Origin: Streptomyces sp. TP-A0356
GTDB lineage: Bacteria > Actinomycetota > Actinomycetes > Streptomycetales > Streptomycetaceae
Reading direction: 5' to 3'
NCBI RefSeq assembly: GCF_001417775.1
Contig: NZ_BBZJ01000013.1
Coordinates: 560,945 to 624,944 of the forward strand
Length of the DNA stretch: 64,000 nt
The stretch's first letter is position 1. Each line of letters begins with the position of its first letter. A program made the translations under genes and the position numbers. The notes beneath the pieces were generated by a model. It had not been told where the DNA came from. It did not search any database and saw only the letters and a program-made list of their open reading frames with translations. Below are positions 43,709-52,468 of the stretch, in pieces.

Positions 43709-44860
43709 GTGACACGCAAGACGGTGCGTATCGCCATGAACGGCGTGACGGGACGCATGGGCTACCGCCAGCACCTCGTCCGCTCCATCCTGGCCATCCG
43801 CGAGCAGGGCGGCCTCGACCTGGGCGACGGCACCGTGCTGTGGCCCGATCCGGTCCTCGTGGGCCGCCGCGAGCACGCGCTGAAGGCGCTCGCCGAGCGG
43901 CACGGGCTCGACCACTGGTCGACCGACCTCGACACGGTCCTCGCCGACCCGGCCGTGGGCATCTACTTCGACGCCCAGGTCACCTCCGCGCGCGAAGAGT
44001 CGATCAAGAAGGCGATCGCGGCGGGCAAGCACATCTACACCGAGAAGCCCACGGCGACGGGCCTGGGGGGCGCCCTGGAACTGGCCCGCCTCGCCCATGA
44101 GAAGGGCATCCGGCACGGCGTCGTCCAGGACAAGATCTTCCTGCCCGGACTGCTGAAGCTGAAGCGCCTCGTCGACGGCGGCTTCTTCGGCCGGATCCTG
44201 TCCGTCCGCGGCGAGTTCGGCTACTGGGTCTTCGAGGGTGACTGGCAGGCCGCGCAGCGGCCCTCCTGGAACTACCGCGCCCAGGACGGCGGTGGCATCG
44301 TCGTCGACATGTTCCCGCACTGGGAGTACGTGCTCCACGAGCTGTTCGGCCGGGTGAAGTCCGTGCAGACCCTCGCCACCACCCACATTCCGCAGCGCTG
44401 GGACGAGAACGGCAAGCCCTACGACGCCACCGCCGACGACGCCGCCTACGGCATCTTCGAACTGGAGGGCGGCGCGATCGCCCAGATCAACTCCTCCTGG
44501 GCGGTGCGCGTCAACCGCGACGAGCTCGTCGAGTTCCAGGTGGACGGCACCGAGGGCTCGGCGGTCGCGGGGCTGCGGAAGTGCCGCGCGCAGCACCGGT
44601 CGGGGACCCCCAAGCCCGTCTGGAACCCGGACGTCCCCGCCACCGAGGTCTTCCGCGACCAGTGGCAGGAGGTGCCGGACAACGCGGAGTTCGACAACGG
44701 CTTCAAGGTCCAGTGGGAGCTGTTCCTGCGGCACGTGTATGCCGACGCGCCCTACCACTGGGACCTGCTGGCCGGCGCCCGCGGTGTCCAGCTCGCCGAA
44801 CTGGGCCTGAGGTCCTCGGCCGAGGGCCGCCGTATCGACGTACCGGAGATCTCCCTGTGA
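43709..44860 (+). CDS. Gfo/Idh/MocA-family oxidoreductase
   Basis: A 383-residue NAD(P)-dependent sugar dehydrogenase. It opens with VRIAMNGVTGRMGYRQHLVR, a Rossmann nucleotide site with the GxxGxxG spacing slightly changed, and has the family EKP motif in AGKHIYTEKPTATGLGGALE, which contributes to catalysis and cofactor contact. Substrate-domain segments include GGGIVVDMFPHWEYVLHELF, where the His would assist catalysis. It probably oxidises a sugar, glycoside or inositol-like polyol at a ring carbon. GTG start at 43709 with GGAGGGA. It overlaps the DUF993 gene by four bases and begins a three-gene coupled operon. Confidence 0.9.
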   Translation: MTRKTVRIAMNGVTGRMGYRQHLVRSILAIREQGGLDLGDGTVLWPDPVLVGRREHALKALAERHGLDHWSTDLDTVLADPAVGIYFDAQVTSAREESIKKAIAAGKHIYTEKPTATGLGGALELARLAHEKGIRHGVVQDKIFLPGLLKLKRLVDGGFFGRILSVRGEFGYWVFEGDWQAAQRPSWNYRAQDGGGIVVDMFPHWEYVLHELFGRVKSVQTLATTHIPQRWDENGKPYDATADDAAYGIFELEGGAIAQINSSWAVRVNRDELVEFQVDGTEGSAVAGLRKCRAQHRSGTPKPVWNPDVPATEVFRDQWQEVPDNAEFDNGFKVQWELFLRHVYADAPYHWDLLAGARGVQLAELGLRSSAEGRRIDVPEISL

Positions 44861-46008
44861 CCATCCGGCTCCCCGACTCCGGCGGCCGGCTCAGGCTCTA
44901 CGAGCCGCGTCGCGATCCCCTCGCCGTCGCGGTGGGGACCCCCTTCAGCTCCCGCACGGTCTTCTCGGCGGCGCACGTCGTCGCCGACCCGTACGCGGAC
45001 GTGTCCCCCGACTCGCCCGCCGCGGTCGACTGGGACGCCACGCTCGCCTTCCGCCGCCATCTGTGGTCGCACGGACTGGGTGTCGCCGAGGCCATGGACA
45101 CCGCCCAGCGCGGGATGGGCCTGGACTGGGCGGGCGCGGCGGAGCTGATCCGCCGGTCCTCGGCGGAGGCGAAGGCGGTCGGCGGCCGCATCGCCTGCGG
45201 CGTGGGCACCGACCAGCTGACCACGGGCTCCCCTGAGGAGATCCGCAAGGCCTACGAGGAACAGCTCGCGGTGGTCGAGGAGGCGGGCGCCCAGGCGATC
45301 CTGATGGCCTCGCGCGCCCTCGCCGCCACGGCCTCCGGCCCCGAGGACTACCTGGAGCTCTACGGCCGTCTCCTGCGCCAGGTCTCCGACCCGGTGATCC
45401 TGCACTGGCTCGGCCCGATGTTCGACCCGGCCCTGGAGGGCTACTGGGGTTCGAGCGACCTGGACGCGGCCACGGAGGTGTTCCTGGAGGTCGTCGCCGC
45501 GCACCCGGACAAGGTGGACGGCGTGAAGATCTCGCTGCTGGACGAGCAGCGGGAGATCGACCTGCGCCGCCGCCTCCCGCAGGACGTGCGCTGCTACACG
45601 GGCGACGACTTCCACTACCCCGAGCTGATCGCGGGCGACGACCAGGGCTTCAGCCACGCGTTGCTGGGCGTCTTCGACCCGCTGGGCCCGCTGGCGGCAC
45701 AGGCGGTACGGGTCCTGGACACGGGCGATGTGAGGGGCTTCCGTGAACTCCTCGACCCGACGGTGGAGCTGTCGCGCCATCTGTTCGAGGCACCGACGCG
45801 CTTCTACAAGACGGGGGTGGTCTTCCTGGCCTGGCTCGCGGGCCACCAGGAGCACTTCGCGATGGTGGGAGGCAGGCAGTCGGCGCGCTCGCTGCCGCAC
45901 TTCGCGACGGCGTACGAACTCGCCGACGGCCTCGGCCTGTTCCCCGACCCGGATCTGGCCGAGAAGCGGATGAAGAACCTGCTGTCCCTGTACGGGGTGA
46001 GCCAGTGA
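44857..46008 (+). CDS. DUF993 protein, DHDPS/NAL-like aldolase
   Basis: A 383-residue protein of the DUF993 family, a branch of the dihydrodipicolinate synthase/N-acetylneuraminate lyase superfamily. A Lys in KVDGVKISLLDEQRE (about residue 224) aligns with the Schiff-base Lys of class I aldolases, and PVILHWLGPMFDP lies where those enzymes have the phosphate/Tyr region. It probably cleaves or dehydrates a keto-sugar formed by the neighbouring oxidoreductase (inference). It starts inside the stop of the previous gene (GTGA) and itself overlaps the isomerase gene by four bases. Confidence 0.85.
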   Translation: MTIRLPDSGGRLRLYEPRRDPLAVAVGTPFSSRTVFSAAHVVADPYADVSPDSPAAVDWDATLAFRRHLWSHGLGVAEAMDTAQRGMGLDWAGAAELIRRSSAEAKAVGGRIACGVGTDQLTTGSPEEIRKAYEEQLAVVEEAGAQAILMASRALAATASGPEDYLELYGRLLRQVSDPVILHWLGPMFDPALEGYWGSSDLDAATEVFLEVVAAHPDKVDGVKISLLDEQREIDLRRRLPQDVRCYTGDDFHYPELIAGDDQGFSHALLGVFDPLGPLAAQAVRVLDTGDVRGFRELLDPTVELSRHLFEAPTRFYKTGVVFLAWLAGHQEHFAMVGGRQSARSLPHFATAYELADGLGLFPDPDLAEKRMKNLLSLYGVSQ

Positions 46009-46841
46009 GTACCGACCTCGCGCGCTTCAGCATCAACCAGATGACGGTGAAGCAGCTGTCGCTGCCCGACCTGGCCGACGCCTGCGGTGAGCTCGGCGTC
46101 CGCAACGTCGGCCTGTGGCGCGAACCCGTCCAGTCGTACGGCGTCGAGGCGACGGCGAAGCTGGTCCGCGACGCCGGGCTCACCGTCACCACGCTGTGCC
46201 GCGGCGGCTTCCTCACGGCGATCGACCCCGCCGAGCGCGCCCGTGCGCTCGACGACAACCGCCGGGCCGTCGACGAGGCGGCGGTCCTCGGTACGGACAC
46301 CCTCGTCCTGGTCTCCGGGGGGCTGCCCACCGGTTCCAAGGACCTGCACGGTGCGCGGGAGCGCATCGCCGAGGCGCTGGGGGAGCTGGCCCCGTACGCC
46401 GAGGAGCGGGGCGTCCGCCTGGCGATCGAGGCGCTGCACCCGATGTACGCCTCCGACCGCTGCGTGGTCTCCACGCTCGCCCAGGCCCTCCACCTCGCGG
46501 AACGCTTCCCCTCGCACCAGGTGGGCGTCACGGTGGACACGTACCACATCTGGTGGGACGACACGGCCCCCGAACAGATCGCCCGAGCGGGCGCCTCGGG
46601 CCGTATCCACACCTTCCAGCTCGCCGACTGGACGACCCCGCTGCCCGAGGGCGTCCTCGACGGCCGCGGCCAGCTGGGGGACGGCTCGATCGACCTGCGC
46701 CGGTGGAAGGCGTGCGTGGAGGCCGCCGGTTACACCGCGCCCATCGAGGTCGAGCTGTTCAACGACAAGTTGTGGGCACGGGACGGGCGGGAGGTGCTGG
46801 CGGAGACCGCGAGGCGGTTCATGGAACACGTGATCCGATGA
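46005..46841 (+). CDS. Sugar phosphate isomerase/epimerase family protein
   Basis: A 278-residue TIM barrel of the AP_endonuc_2 fold. LARFSINQMTVKQLSLPDLA opens it, then GVRNVGLWREPVQSYG, LAIEALHPMYASDRCVVST with metal-binding Glu-His, VGVTVDTYHIWWDD (Asp-His) and IEVELFNDKLW (final Glu), giving the full metal set. It probably isomerises or epimerises a keto-sugar, or cleaves a 3-keto-glycoside. Third gene of the GTGA-coupled operon with Gfo/Idh and DUF993. Confidence 0.9.
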   Translation: MSTDLARFSINQMTVKQLSLPDLADACGELGVRNVGLWREPVQSYGVEATAKLVRDAGLTVTTLCRGGFLTAIDPAERARALDDNRRAVDEAAVLGTDTLVLVSGGLPTGSKDLHGARERIAEALGELAPYAEERGVRLAIEALHPMYASDRCVVSTLAQALHLAERFPSHQVGVTVDTYHIWWDDTAPEQIARAGASGRIHTFQLADWTTPLPEGVLDGRGQLGDGSIDLRRWKACVEAAGYTAPIEVELFNDKLWARDGREVLAETARRFMEHVIR

Positions 46842-46975
46842 GCGTGTGCCGGACACGGCAACGGCCTTGGGACCACTGGAGCTGGTCGACGGCCGATGGA
46901 CGGCGGCCCGATGCCGCCATACGCTCGACCCGTACCTCTGACTGAGTCAACCGTCGCCGGCAGCCGGGGTCGATC

Positions 46976-47935
46976 ATGACCGTTCAGGACATCCGTTCGT
47001 TCAACCGCTTCTACACGAACGTCATCGGCGCGCTGGACTACGGCCGCCATCTCTATGCTGCGTACACGCTCACGGAGTCCCGCGTGCTCTACGAGCTGGC
47101 GCACGCGCCCGCTATGGACGCGGCCGACCTGCGCGCCGAGCTCTCCCTGGACGCCGGGTACCTGAGCCGCATCCTCAACAAGTTCGAGCAGGACGGGCTG
47201 GTCGAGCGGGGGGCCTCCGACAAGGACCCCCGCCGTCGGCGGATCACGCTCACCGCGCGCGGCCGGGACACGGCGGGTTTGCTGGAGGAGCGGGCGCGGG
47301 AGACCGTCGCCGCGCTGCTCGACACCGTCTCCCCCGCCGACCGGCCGCGCCTGACGGAGGCGATGCGCACGATCCGTACGGTCCTCGGGGGCGACCGGGC
47401 CCCGCGCCCGCGGGACGTGGTGCTGCGCGACCCGGTCCCGGGCGACCTGGGCTGGATCGTGCAGCGCAACGCCGCGGTGTACGCCGCCGAGTACGGCTTC
47501 AACGCGGACTACGAGGGACTGGTGGCGAGGATCGTCGCCGACTTCGCCGAGGACCACGACCCGCATCTGGAGCGGGTGTGGATCGCCGAACTCGACGGGC
47601 GGCCGGTGGGGTGCGTGATGTGCGTGCGGGACGAGGCCCCGGCCACCGCCCGGCTGCGGCTGCTGCTCGTCGAACCCGACGCGCGCGGGCTCGGCGTCGG
47701 CGACCGGCTGGTCGGGGCGTGCGTCGACTTCGCGCGCGGCGTGGGCTACCGCGAACTGGTCCTGTGGACGAACGACATCCTCTCCGCCGCCCGCCGTGTC
47801 TACCAGCGCCACGGTTTCGTCCTCGTCGCCGAGCAGCCCCACCGCTCCTTCGGGCAGGACCTCGTCGGCCAGGACTGGCGGCTGGACCTGCTCGGCACGC
47901 CGGAGTGGCGGCCAACGGCGACAACACGCCAGTGA
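46976..47935 (+). CDS. MarR-GNAT fusion protein
   Basis: A 319-residue protein with two domains. Residues 1-145 are a MarR-type winged helix (LTESRVLYELAHAP, LRAELSLDAGYLSRILNKFE, wing DPRRRRITLTARG). Residues ~155-305 form a GNAT acetyltransferase with VEPDARGLGVGDRLVGACVD (acetyl-CoA loop) and SAARRVYQRHGFVLVAEQPH. Such fusions are widespread in actinobacteria and may link acetylation to DNA binding, but no target is proven. It lies between two isomerase genes in the same direction with a 134-bp gap in front, so it may also regulate the cluster. Confidence 0.9.
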   Translation: MTVQDIRSFNRFYTNVIGALDYGRHLYAAYTLTESRVLYELAHAPAMDAADLRAELSLDAGYLSRILNKFEQDGLVERGASDKDPRRRRITLTARGRDTAGLLEERARETVAALLDTVSPADRPRLTEAMRTIRTVLGGDRAPRPRDVVLRDPVPGDLGWIVQRNAAVYAAEYGFNADYEGLVARIVADFAEDHDPHLERVWIAELDGRPVGCVMCVRDEAPATARLRLLLVEPDARGLGVGDRLVGACVDFARGVGYRELVLWTNDILSAARRVYQRHGFVLVAEQPHRSFGQDLVGQDWRLDLLGTPEWRPTATTRQ

Positions 47936-47953
47936 CGAGTAGGGTCCCTGAGC

Positions 47954-48754
47954 ATGAAACTGGCGTTCTCCACCCTCGGTGTCCCCGGCCTGCCCATAAC
48001 GGACGTGGTCCGACTCGCGGCCACGCACGGCTACCACGGGGTCGAACTGCGCGCACACCCGGAGGAGCCGGTGCACCCCGGCATCGACCGGGCCGAGCGG
48101 ACCGACGTGGCCGCCGAGTTCAAGGCGGGGGGCATCGAGATCCTGGGGCTCGCGGGGTACACGCGCGTGGCCGCTCCCGGTGACGACGAGCCCGTGCTCG
48201 CCGAGATCCGCGAACTTCTCGGCCTCGCCCGCGACCTGGGCGCCCCCTTCGTCCGCGTCTTCCCCGGCGGCGACACCGGCCGGAGCCCGCAGGAGGCCGA
48301 CGCCGTCGCCGCCCGGCGACTGGGGACCGCCGCCGAGTACGCGGCGGACCTCGGCGTACGGATCCTGCTGGAGACCCACGACTCGCACCGCACCGGCGCG
48401 GACGCCCTCCGTGTCCTGGGCGCGGTCGGCCACCGTCACGTGGGCGCGCTGTGGGACGTCATGCACACCTGGCTGGGCGGCGAGCAGCCGCAGCAGACGT
48501 ACGCGGCCCTGTCCCCGTATCTCGGCTACGTCCAGGTCAAGGACATCGCCTCCGCCGACGACAAGACCCCCCTGCCGCTCGGCTCCGGCATCCTCCCGCT
48601 GACCGAGACCGTGGAGGTCCTCTCCCGCCACGGCTGGGACGGCTGGCTGTGCTGGGAGTACGAGAAGCGGTGGTACGAGGCGGCGGCGCCGCTGCCGGAG
48701 CTGCTGGGGCAGGGACGGGAGCATCTGGCCCGGCTGGTCAACGAGTCGGCTTGA
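47954..48754 (+). CDS. Sugar phosphate isomerase/epimerase family protein
   Basis: A 266-residue second TIM-barrel isomerase in the cluster. It opens MKLAFSTLGVPGLPITDVVR, with GYHGVELRAHPEEPVHPG, LLETHDSHRTGADALRVL, VGALWDVMHTWLGGE, VQVKDI and LCWEYEKRWY as the metal-binding/active-site strands. It is separated by 18 bases from the MarR-GNAT gene. Its reaction is not readable; together with the first isomerase it suggests a multi-step keto-sugar route. Confidence 0.88.
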   Translation: MKLAFSTLGVPGLPITDVVRLAATHGYHGVELRAHPEEPVHPGIDRAERTDVAAEFKAGGIEILGLAGYTRVAAPGDDEPVLAEIRELLGLARDLGAPFVRVFPGGDTGRSPQEADAVAARRLGTAAEYAADLGVRILLETHDSHRTGADALRVLGAVGHRHVGALWDVMHTWLGGEQPQQTYAALSPYLGYVQVKDIASADDKTPLPLGSGILPLTETVEVLSRHGWDGWLCWEYEKRWYEAAAPLPELLGQGREHLARLVNESA

Positions 48755-48774
48755 GGGGGCCGCTGTCCTCGGTG

Positions 48775-48912
48775 ATCTCGCGCAGCACGATCGTGCAGAC
48801 CCGCACCCCGGACGCGCTCCTGGGCCGGGGCACGGCCGCCGAGCAGATCGTCGGGCAGGCAGGCCCCAACCCCGGCCATCTGCGCGGCGGGGCTACGCCG
48901 GTCGCGCCGTGA
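48775..48912 (+). pseudogene. MFS transporter (EntS-like) relic
   Basis: A short in-frame stretch ISRSTIVQTRTPDALLGRGT continuing AAEQIVGQAGPNPGHLRGG matches the conserved segment just before helix 11 of actinobacterial EntS-type MFS exporters. No transmembrane helix remains before or after it, and it stops soon after. It lies 20 bases past the isomerase stop and overlaps the convergent hydrolase end. Confidence 0.72.
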
Positions 48913-49501
48913 GCCTCGCCGAGCCGTCCCGGCACCACTCCAGTACGGCGGGCCAGGAGCCGTAACCTGCGTCCAGGTCGAGGTGGGCGGCGCCGGGGAC
49001 GATCTCGGTCGGGATGCCGAGGGGATCGCCGAAGACGGTCCGGGCGCCCTCCGGGCAGTACGGATCGTCGTCGCCCGCGACGAGGCGGGTGGGCGTGGGC
49101 AGCGTGAGGCCGTCGAGGGACGGCGGGGCGAACTCCGCCACCTCCGGGTGCCGTACGAGGACGGAGCCGGACGGTGGGGCCACGAGCAGGACCCGGTCCA
49201 CGTCCACGCCCTTCAGCCCGCGCGCGACGGCGTGCAGCCACAGCACGGAGGACAGGCTGTGGGCGACGACGATCCGCTCCGAGCGGCCCGGCATCGCGTC
49301 GAGGTGACGGGCCAGTTCCGCGAGCCACACCTCCCGGTCGGGGTCGTCGGGGTCGGGCAGCTGCGGGTAGGTGACGTGGTGGCCCAGCTCGGTGAGACGG
49401 TCGGCCAGCCAGTGCTGCCAGTGGTCCTTGGGGCGGCGGTTCTGCCAGCCGTGGAGGAGGAGACAGGCACGCGGGGTGTCCGGAGTGTCGTACATGCTCA
49501 T
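48893..49501 (-). CDS. RBBP9/YdeN-type alpha/beta hydrolase
   Basis: A 202-residue serine hydrolase. LLLHGWQNRRPKDHWQHWLA resembles the oxyanion region of RBBP9 family proteins; the nucleophile lies in VVAHSLSSVLWLHA (Ser), the Asp in LVAGDDDPYCP and the His in GAAHLDLDAGYG. It is a small cytoplasmic esterase-like enzyme, substrate unknown. The start at 49501 (MSMYD) is taken over an upstream frame of 21 residues without ribosome binding site; a Met two codons later is also possible. Confidence 0.85.
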   Translation of the reverse strand: MSMYDTPDTPRACLLLHGWQNRRPKDHWQHWLADRLTELGHHVTYPQLPDPDDPDREVWLAELARHLDAMPGRSERIVVAHSLSSVLWLHAVARGLKGVDVDRVLLVAPPSGSVLVRHPEVAEFAPPSLDGLTLPTPTRLVAGDDDPYCPEGARTVFGDPLGIPTEIVPGAAHLDLDAGYGSWPAVLEWCRDGSARLTARPA

Positions 49502-49981
49502 GGGCCGATCGTTTCCGATCACGGCCCCGAAGGTCCAGCCTACGGACCCGGGCGCTGTGGCCACCGCGTCCGCCGCGGGCGACGAATGCGCCTATGCCCG
49601 CCCCTACCGCTCAGAGACCGTACGCGTCCTGCCGGACCACTGGCCCAAGGTGGCGGCGCACGCGCCTCGTTGAGCACTCGCCCACCAACTTCCGGAAACG
49701 GGCCGCTTCCCGGGAACCCGGCCCGAGCCCCCTTCGTCCAATGCGCGGACTGCCGGATGAGTCTCCGCTGCGGTGTCGGCCCTCGCTGCTGGCTGCGATC
49801 GCTGACCACCCTCTCCGCCGCACGCGGCCGGCAGCACGCCGTCATCGGCGCGCCCCCCTCCAACAGCGCCGATGACGGCCCCTCGCCGGTTACTGTGCAT
49901 CCCCTTGACCGGCGGAAACTTCCCGGATATTGGTGACTCTTCGGAAGTTTCCTTCAGCGTTCTCCTCCGGAAGGAGCGCAT
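49502..49981. other. Long intergenic region before the GH3 gene
   Basis: 480 bases. No gene is convincing. A perfect 14-bp inverted repeat GCCGTCATCGGCGC (49838-49851 with 49866-49879) is terminator-like although no intact gene ends there. The last ~80 bases hold the GH3 promoter and operator (49905-49952). Confidence 0.5.
49905..49952 (+). promoter_or_regulatory. Promoter and operator upstream of the GH3 gene
   Basis: TTGACC (49905-49910), 17-nt spacer and TATTGG (49928-49933) form a plausible promoter. GGAAACTTCC (49914-49923) and its complement GGAAGTTTCC (49943-49952) flank the -10, a likely repressor site for a GlcNAc- or sugar-responsive regulator. Confidence 0.6.
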
Positions 49982-51808
49982 GTGCACGACGCCGGCACGG
50001 GAAGCACCAGAGCCCCCTCCAGACGCACGGTCCTCGCCGCCGGCGCGGGCCTGACCGCGGCCCTCGCCCTCACCCCGGACACCGCCCGCGCCGCCGGACA
50101 CGACGACGAGCGGCTCACCACCCTGATCTCGCGGATGACACTCGAGGAGAAGGTCGGCCAGCTCTTCGTGATGCGGGTCTACGGCCATTCGGCCACCGAC
50201 CCCGACCAGGCCGACATCGACGCCAACCTCAAGGAGATCGGCGTACGGACCGCCGCCGAGCTGATCGCCAAGTACCGCGTCGGCGGCATCATCTACTTCA
50301 ACTGGGCGCACAACACCCGCAGCCCGCACCAGATCGCGGACCTCTCGAACGGGATCCAGAAGGCGTCCCTGGACCAGCCCCGCGGCCTGCCCGTGCTCAT
50401 CGCCACGGACCAGGAGCACGGGATCGTCGCACGCGTCGGCAGGCCCGCCACCCTGTTCCCCGGCGCGATGGCGATCGGCGCGGGGGCCTCCCGCTCCGAC
50501 GCCCGCGAGCTCGGCCGGATCTCCGGGGCCGAACTGCGCGCCCTCGGCATCCGCCAGGACTACTCGCCCGACGCCGACGTGAACGTCAACCCGGCCAACC
50601 CGGTGATCGGCGTACGGTCCTTCGGGGCGGACCCGGAGGCGGTGGCGGGCCTGGCCGCGGCGGAGGTGAAGGGGTACCAGGCCTCGGGGGTCGCGGCGAC
50701 CGCCAAGCACTTCCCCGGCCACGGCGACACGGCCGTCGACAGCCACTTCGGCTTCCCCGTCATCACGCACAGCCGCGAGCTGTGGGAGAGGCTCGACGCG
50801 GTGCCCTTCCGTGCGGCGATCCACGCCGGGATCGACGCGATCATGACCGCGCACATCATGGTCCCCGCGCTCGACGGCTCCGGTGACCCGGCCACGCTCT
50901 CGCGCCCGATCGTCACCGGCATCCTGCGCGAGGAGCTGGGCCACGACGGGGTCGTGGTGACCGACTCGCTGGGCATGGAGGGCGTACGCCAGAAGTACGG
51001 CGACGACCGCGTGCCCGTGCTCGCGCTGAATGCCGGTGTCGACCAGCTGCTCAACCCGCCGTCCCTGGACATCGCCTGGAACGCGGTCCTCGGGGCCGTG
51101 CGCGACGGCGAGCTGACCGAGCCACGGCTCGACGCGTCGCTCCTGCGTGTCCTGCGCCTGAAGGCGAAGCTGGGGCTGCTCGACCGGCCCTGGGTCACCG
51201 CGGCCGGCGTCGACCGGACCGTCGGCATCCCGGAGCACCTGCGCGCGGCGGACCGCCTCGCGGACCGCACGACCACGCTGCTCGTCAACAAGGAGGACGT
51301 GCTGCCCCTGTCACGCCGTACGCACCCCCGGCTGCTGGTCGCCGGCGCGGACCCGGCGTCACCGTCCGGCAGCGACGGACCGCCCACCACGGTCCTTGCG
51401 AAGGCCCTCACCGCACTGGGCTTCACGGCGACCACGCTGTCCACCGGCACGGCGCCCTCGTCGGCGACGATCGACGAGGCCGTGACGGCGGCGGGGAACG
51501 CGGATGCGGTGGTCGTGGCGACGTACAACGTGAGCGCGACCGACTCGCAGCGGACCCTGGTCGGCCGGCTCGCCGCCACCGGGAAGCCGGTGATCGCCAT
51601 CGCCGTGCGGAACCCCTACGACGTGGCCCAACTACCGGATGTGACGGCCTGCTTGGCGTCGTACTCCTGGACGGACGTCGAACTGCGCGCGGCCGCACGG
51701 GTGATCGCCGGGCGCGTGAGGCCGCGCGGGAGGCTGCCGGTGCCGGTGCCGCGTGCGGACGATCCGACGCGGGAGTTGTACCCCATCGGGTACGGGCTGT
51801 CGTACTAG
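49982..51808 (+). CDS. Secreted glycoside hydrolase family 3 protein (beta-N-acetylhexosaminidase-like)
   Basis: A 608-residue exported enzyme with a twin-arginine signal (APSRRTVLAAGAGLTAALAL). The GH3 core has MTLEEKVGQLFVMRVYG, RGLPVLIATDQEHGIVARVG and the KHFPGHGDTAVDSHFGFPVI block, whose His-Asp/His dyad is the mark of the NagZ-type subgroup. The Asp nucleophile is in GVVVTDSLGMEGV. A C-terminal GH3 domain follows (VNKEDVLPLSRRTHP...). It should release terminal GlcNAc or related beta-sugars from chitin or wall fragments. GTG at 49982 follows GGAAGGAG. The promoter region carries a strong palindromic pair. Confidence 0.9.
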   Translation: MHDAGTGSTRAPSRRTVLAAGAGLTAALALTPDTARAAGHDDERLTTLISRMTLEEKVGQLFVMRVYGHSATDPDQADIDANLKEIGVRTAAELIAKYRVGGIIYFNWAHNTRSPHQIADLSNGIQKASLDQPRGLPVLIATDQEHGIVARVGRPATLFPGAMAIGAGASRSDARELGRISGAELRALGIRQDYSPDADVNVNPANPVIGVRSFGADPEAVAGLAAAEVKGYQASGVAATAKHFPGHGDTAVDSHFGFPVITHSRELWERLDAVPFRAAIHAGIDAIMTAHIMVPALDGSGDPATLSRPIVTGILREELGHDGVVVTDSLGMEGVRQKYGDDRVPVLALNAGVDQLLNPPSLDIAWNAVLGAVRDGELTEPRLDASLLRVLRLKAKLGLLDRPWVTAAGVDRTVGIPEHLRAADRLADRTTTLLVNKEDVLPLSRRTHPRLLVAGADPASPSGSDGPPTTVLAKALTALGFTATTLSTGTAPSSATIDEAVTAAGNADAVVVATYNVSATDSQRTLVGRLAATGKPVIAIAVRNPYDVAQLPDVTACLASYSWTDVELRAAARVIAGRVRPRGRLPVPVPRADDPTRELYPIGYGLSY

Positions 51809-51836
51809 GGCGCTTGCGCTCACCGCGACCGGAGCC

Positions 51837-52223
51837 TCAGCAGAGGATCCAGCCCGAGCTGACCGACCCCGGGCCCACCGATCCGCGCACCCACACGCAC
51901 CGGTGCCCGGCGTGCACGACCACGGGGCCGGCGTGGTGCGTGTACCGCCCGACGTCGGCCACGGGACGGCTGCCCCGCGCCTGCACGCTCACCGACATCG
52001 CCTGCCGGCCGGACACCCGCGTCGCCACGGTGACCGCGCACACGTAACCGTCGTTCCGGTAGATCCCCACCGAGCCGGTGGAGAACGAGAGCGTGCGGAC
52101 CTTCCGGCCCGAACAGAAGTCGGCGGCCTGCGCGTGTCCCGGGCTCGCCAGCGCGATCAACCCGGATGCCGTAAGTACGGTGAGACCGAGCGCCAGGCCT
52201 CGGCGTATCGCACCACTGTCCAC
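51837..52223 (-). CDS. Small secreted protein of unknown function
   Basis: A 128-residue protein. The signal peptide DSGAIRRGLALGLTVLTASG LIALAS ends near HAQAADF. The mature ~92 residues have four cysteines (DFCSGRKV, GYVCAVTV, HRCVWVRG, GWILC terminus), suggesting two disulfide bonds and a compact beta fold. No known domain was recognised. The GTG at 52223 has GGGAGGGA upstream. It converges with the GH3 gene; no link with it is shown. Confidence 0.7.
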   Translation of the reverse strand: MDSGAIRRGLALGLTVLTASGLIALASPGHAQAADFCSGRKVRTLSFSTGSVGIYRNDGYVCAVTVATRVSGRQAMSVSVQARGSRPVADVGRYTHHAGPVVVHAGHRCVWVRGSVGPGSVSSGWILC

Positions 52224-52468
52224 TGTTGTCCCTCCCCGCGACCATCAGCGTACTGATGTACGGACGCATGACATGCACCGGACGGTTGCGTCGCACCGCC
52301 CCACCCCGGCGTGCATATTCTTCATGTTCAGGGCAACTCCACCGCTCTTTCTGGTGGCCAACGGGTCATCGCGCGAAAGGCGGTAGTTCATGTACCTGTC
52401 TGGAGGTGCAGCGGGACCTGACGAGGAGGAAGGTCTCCGACACCGAGGCGAAGAGCTGACCGAGCCGG

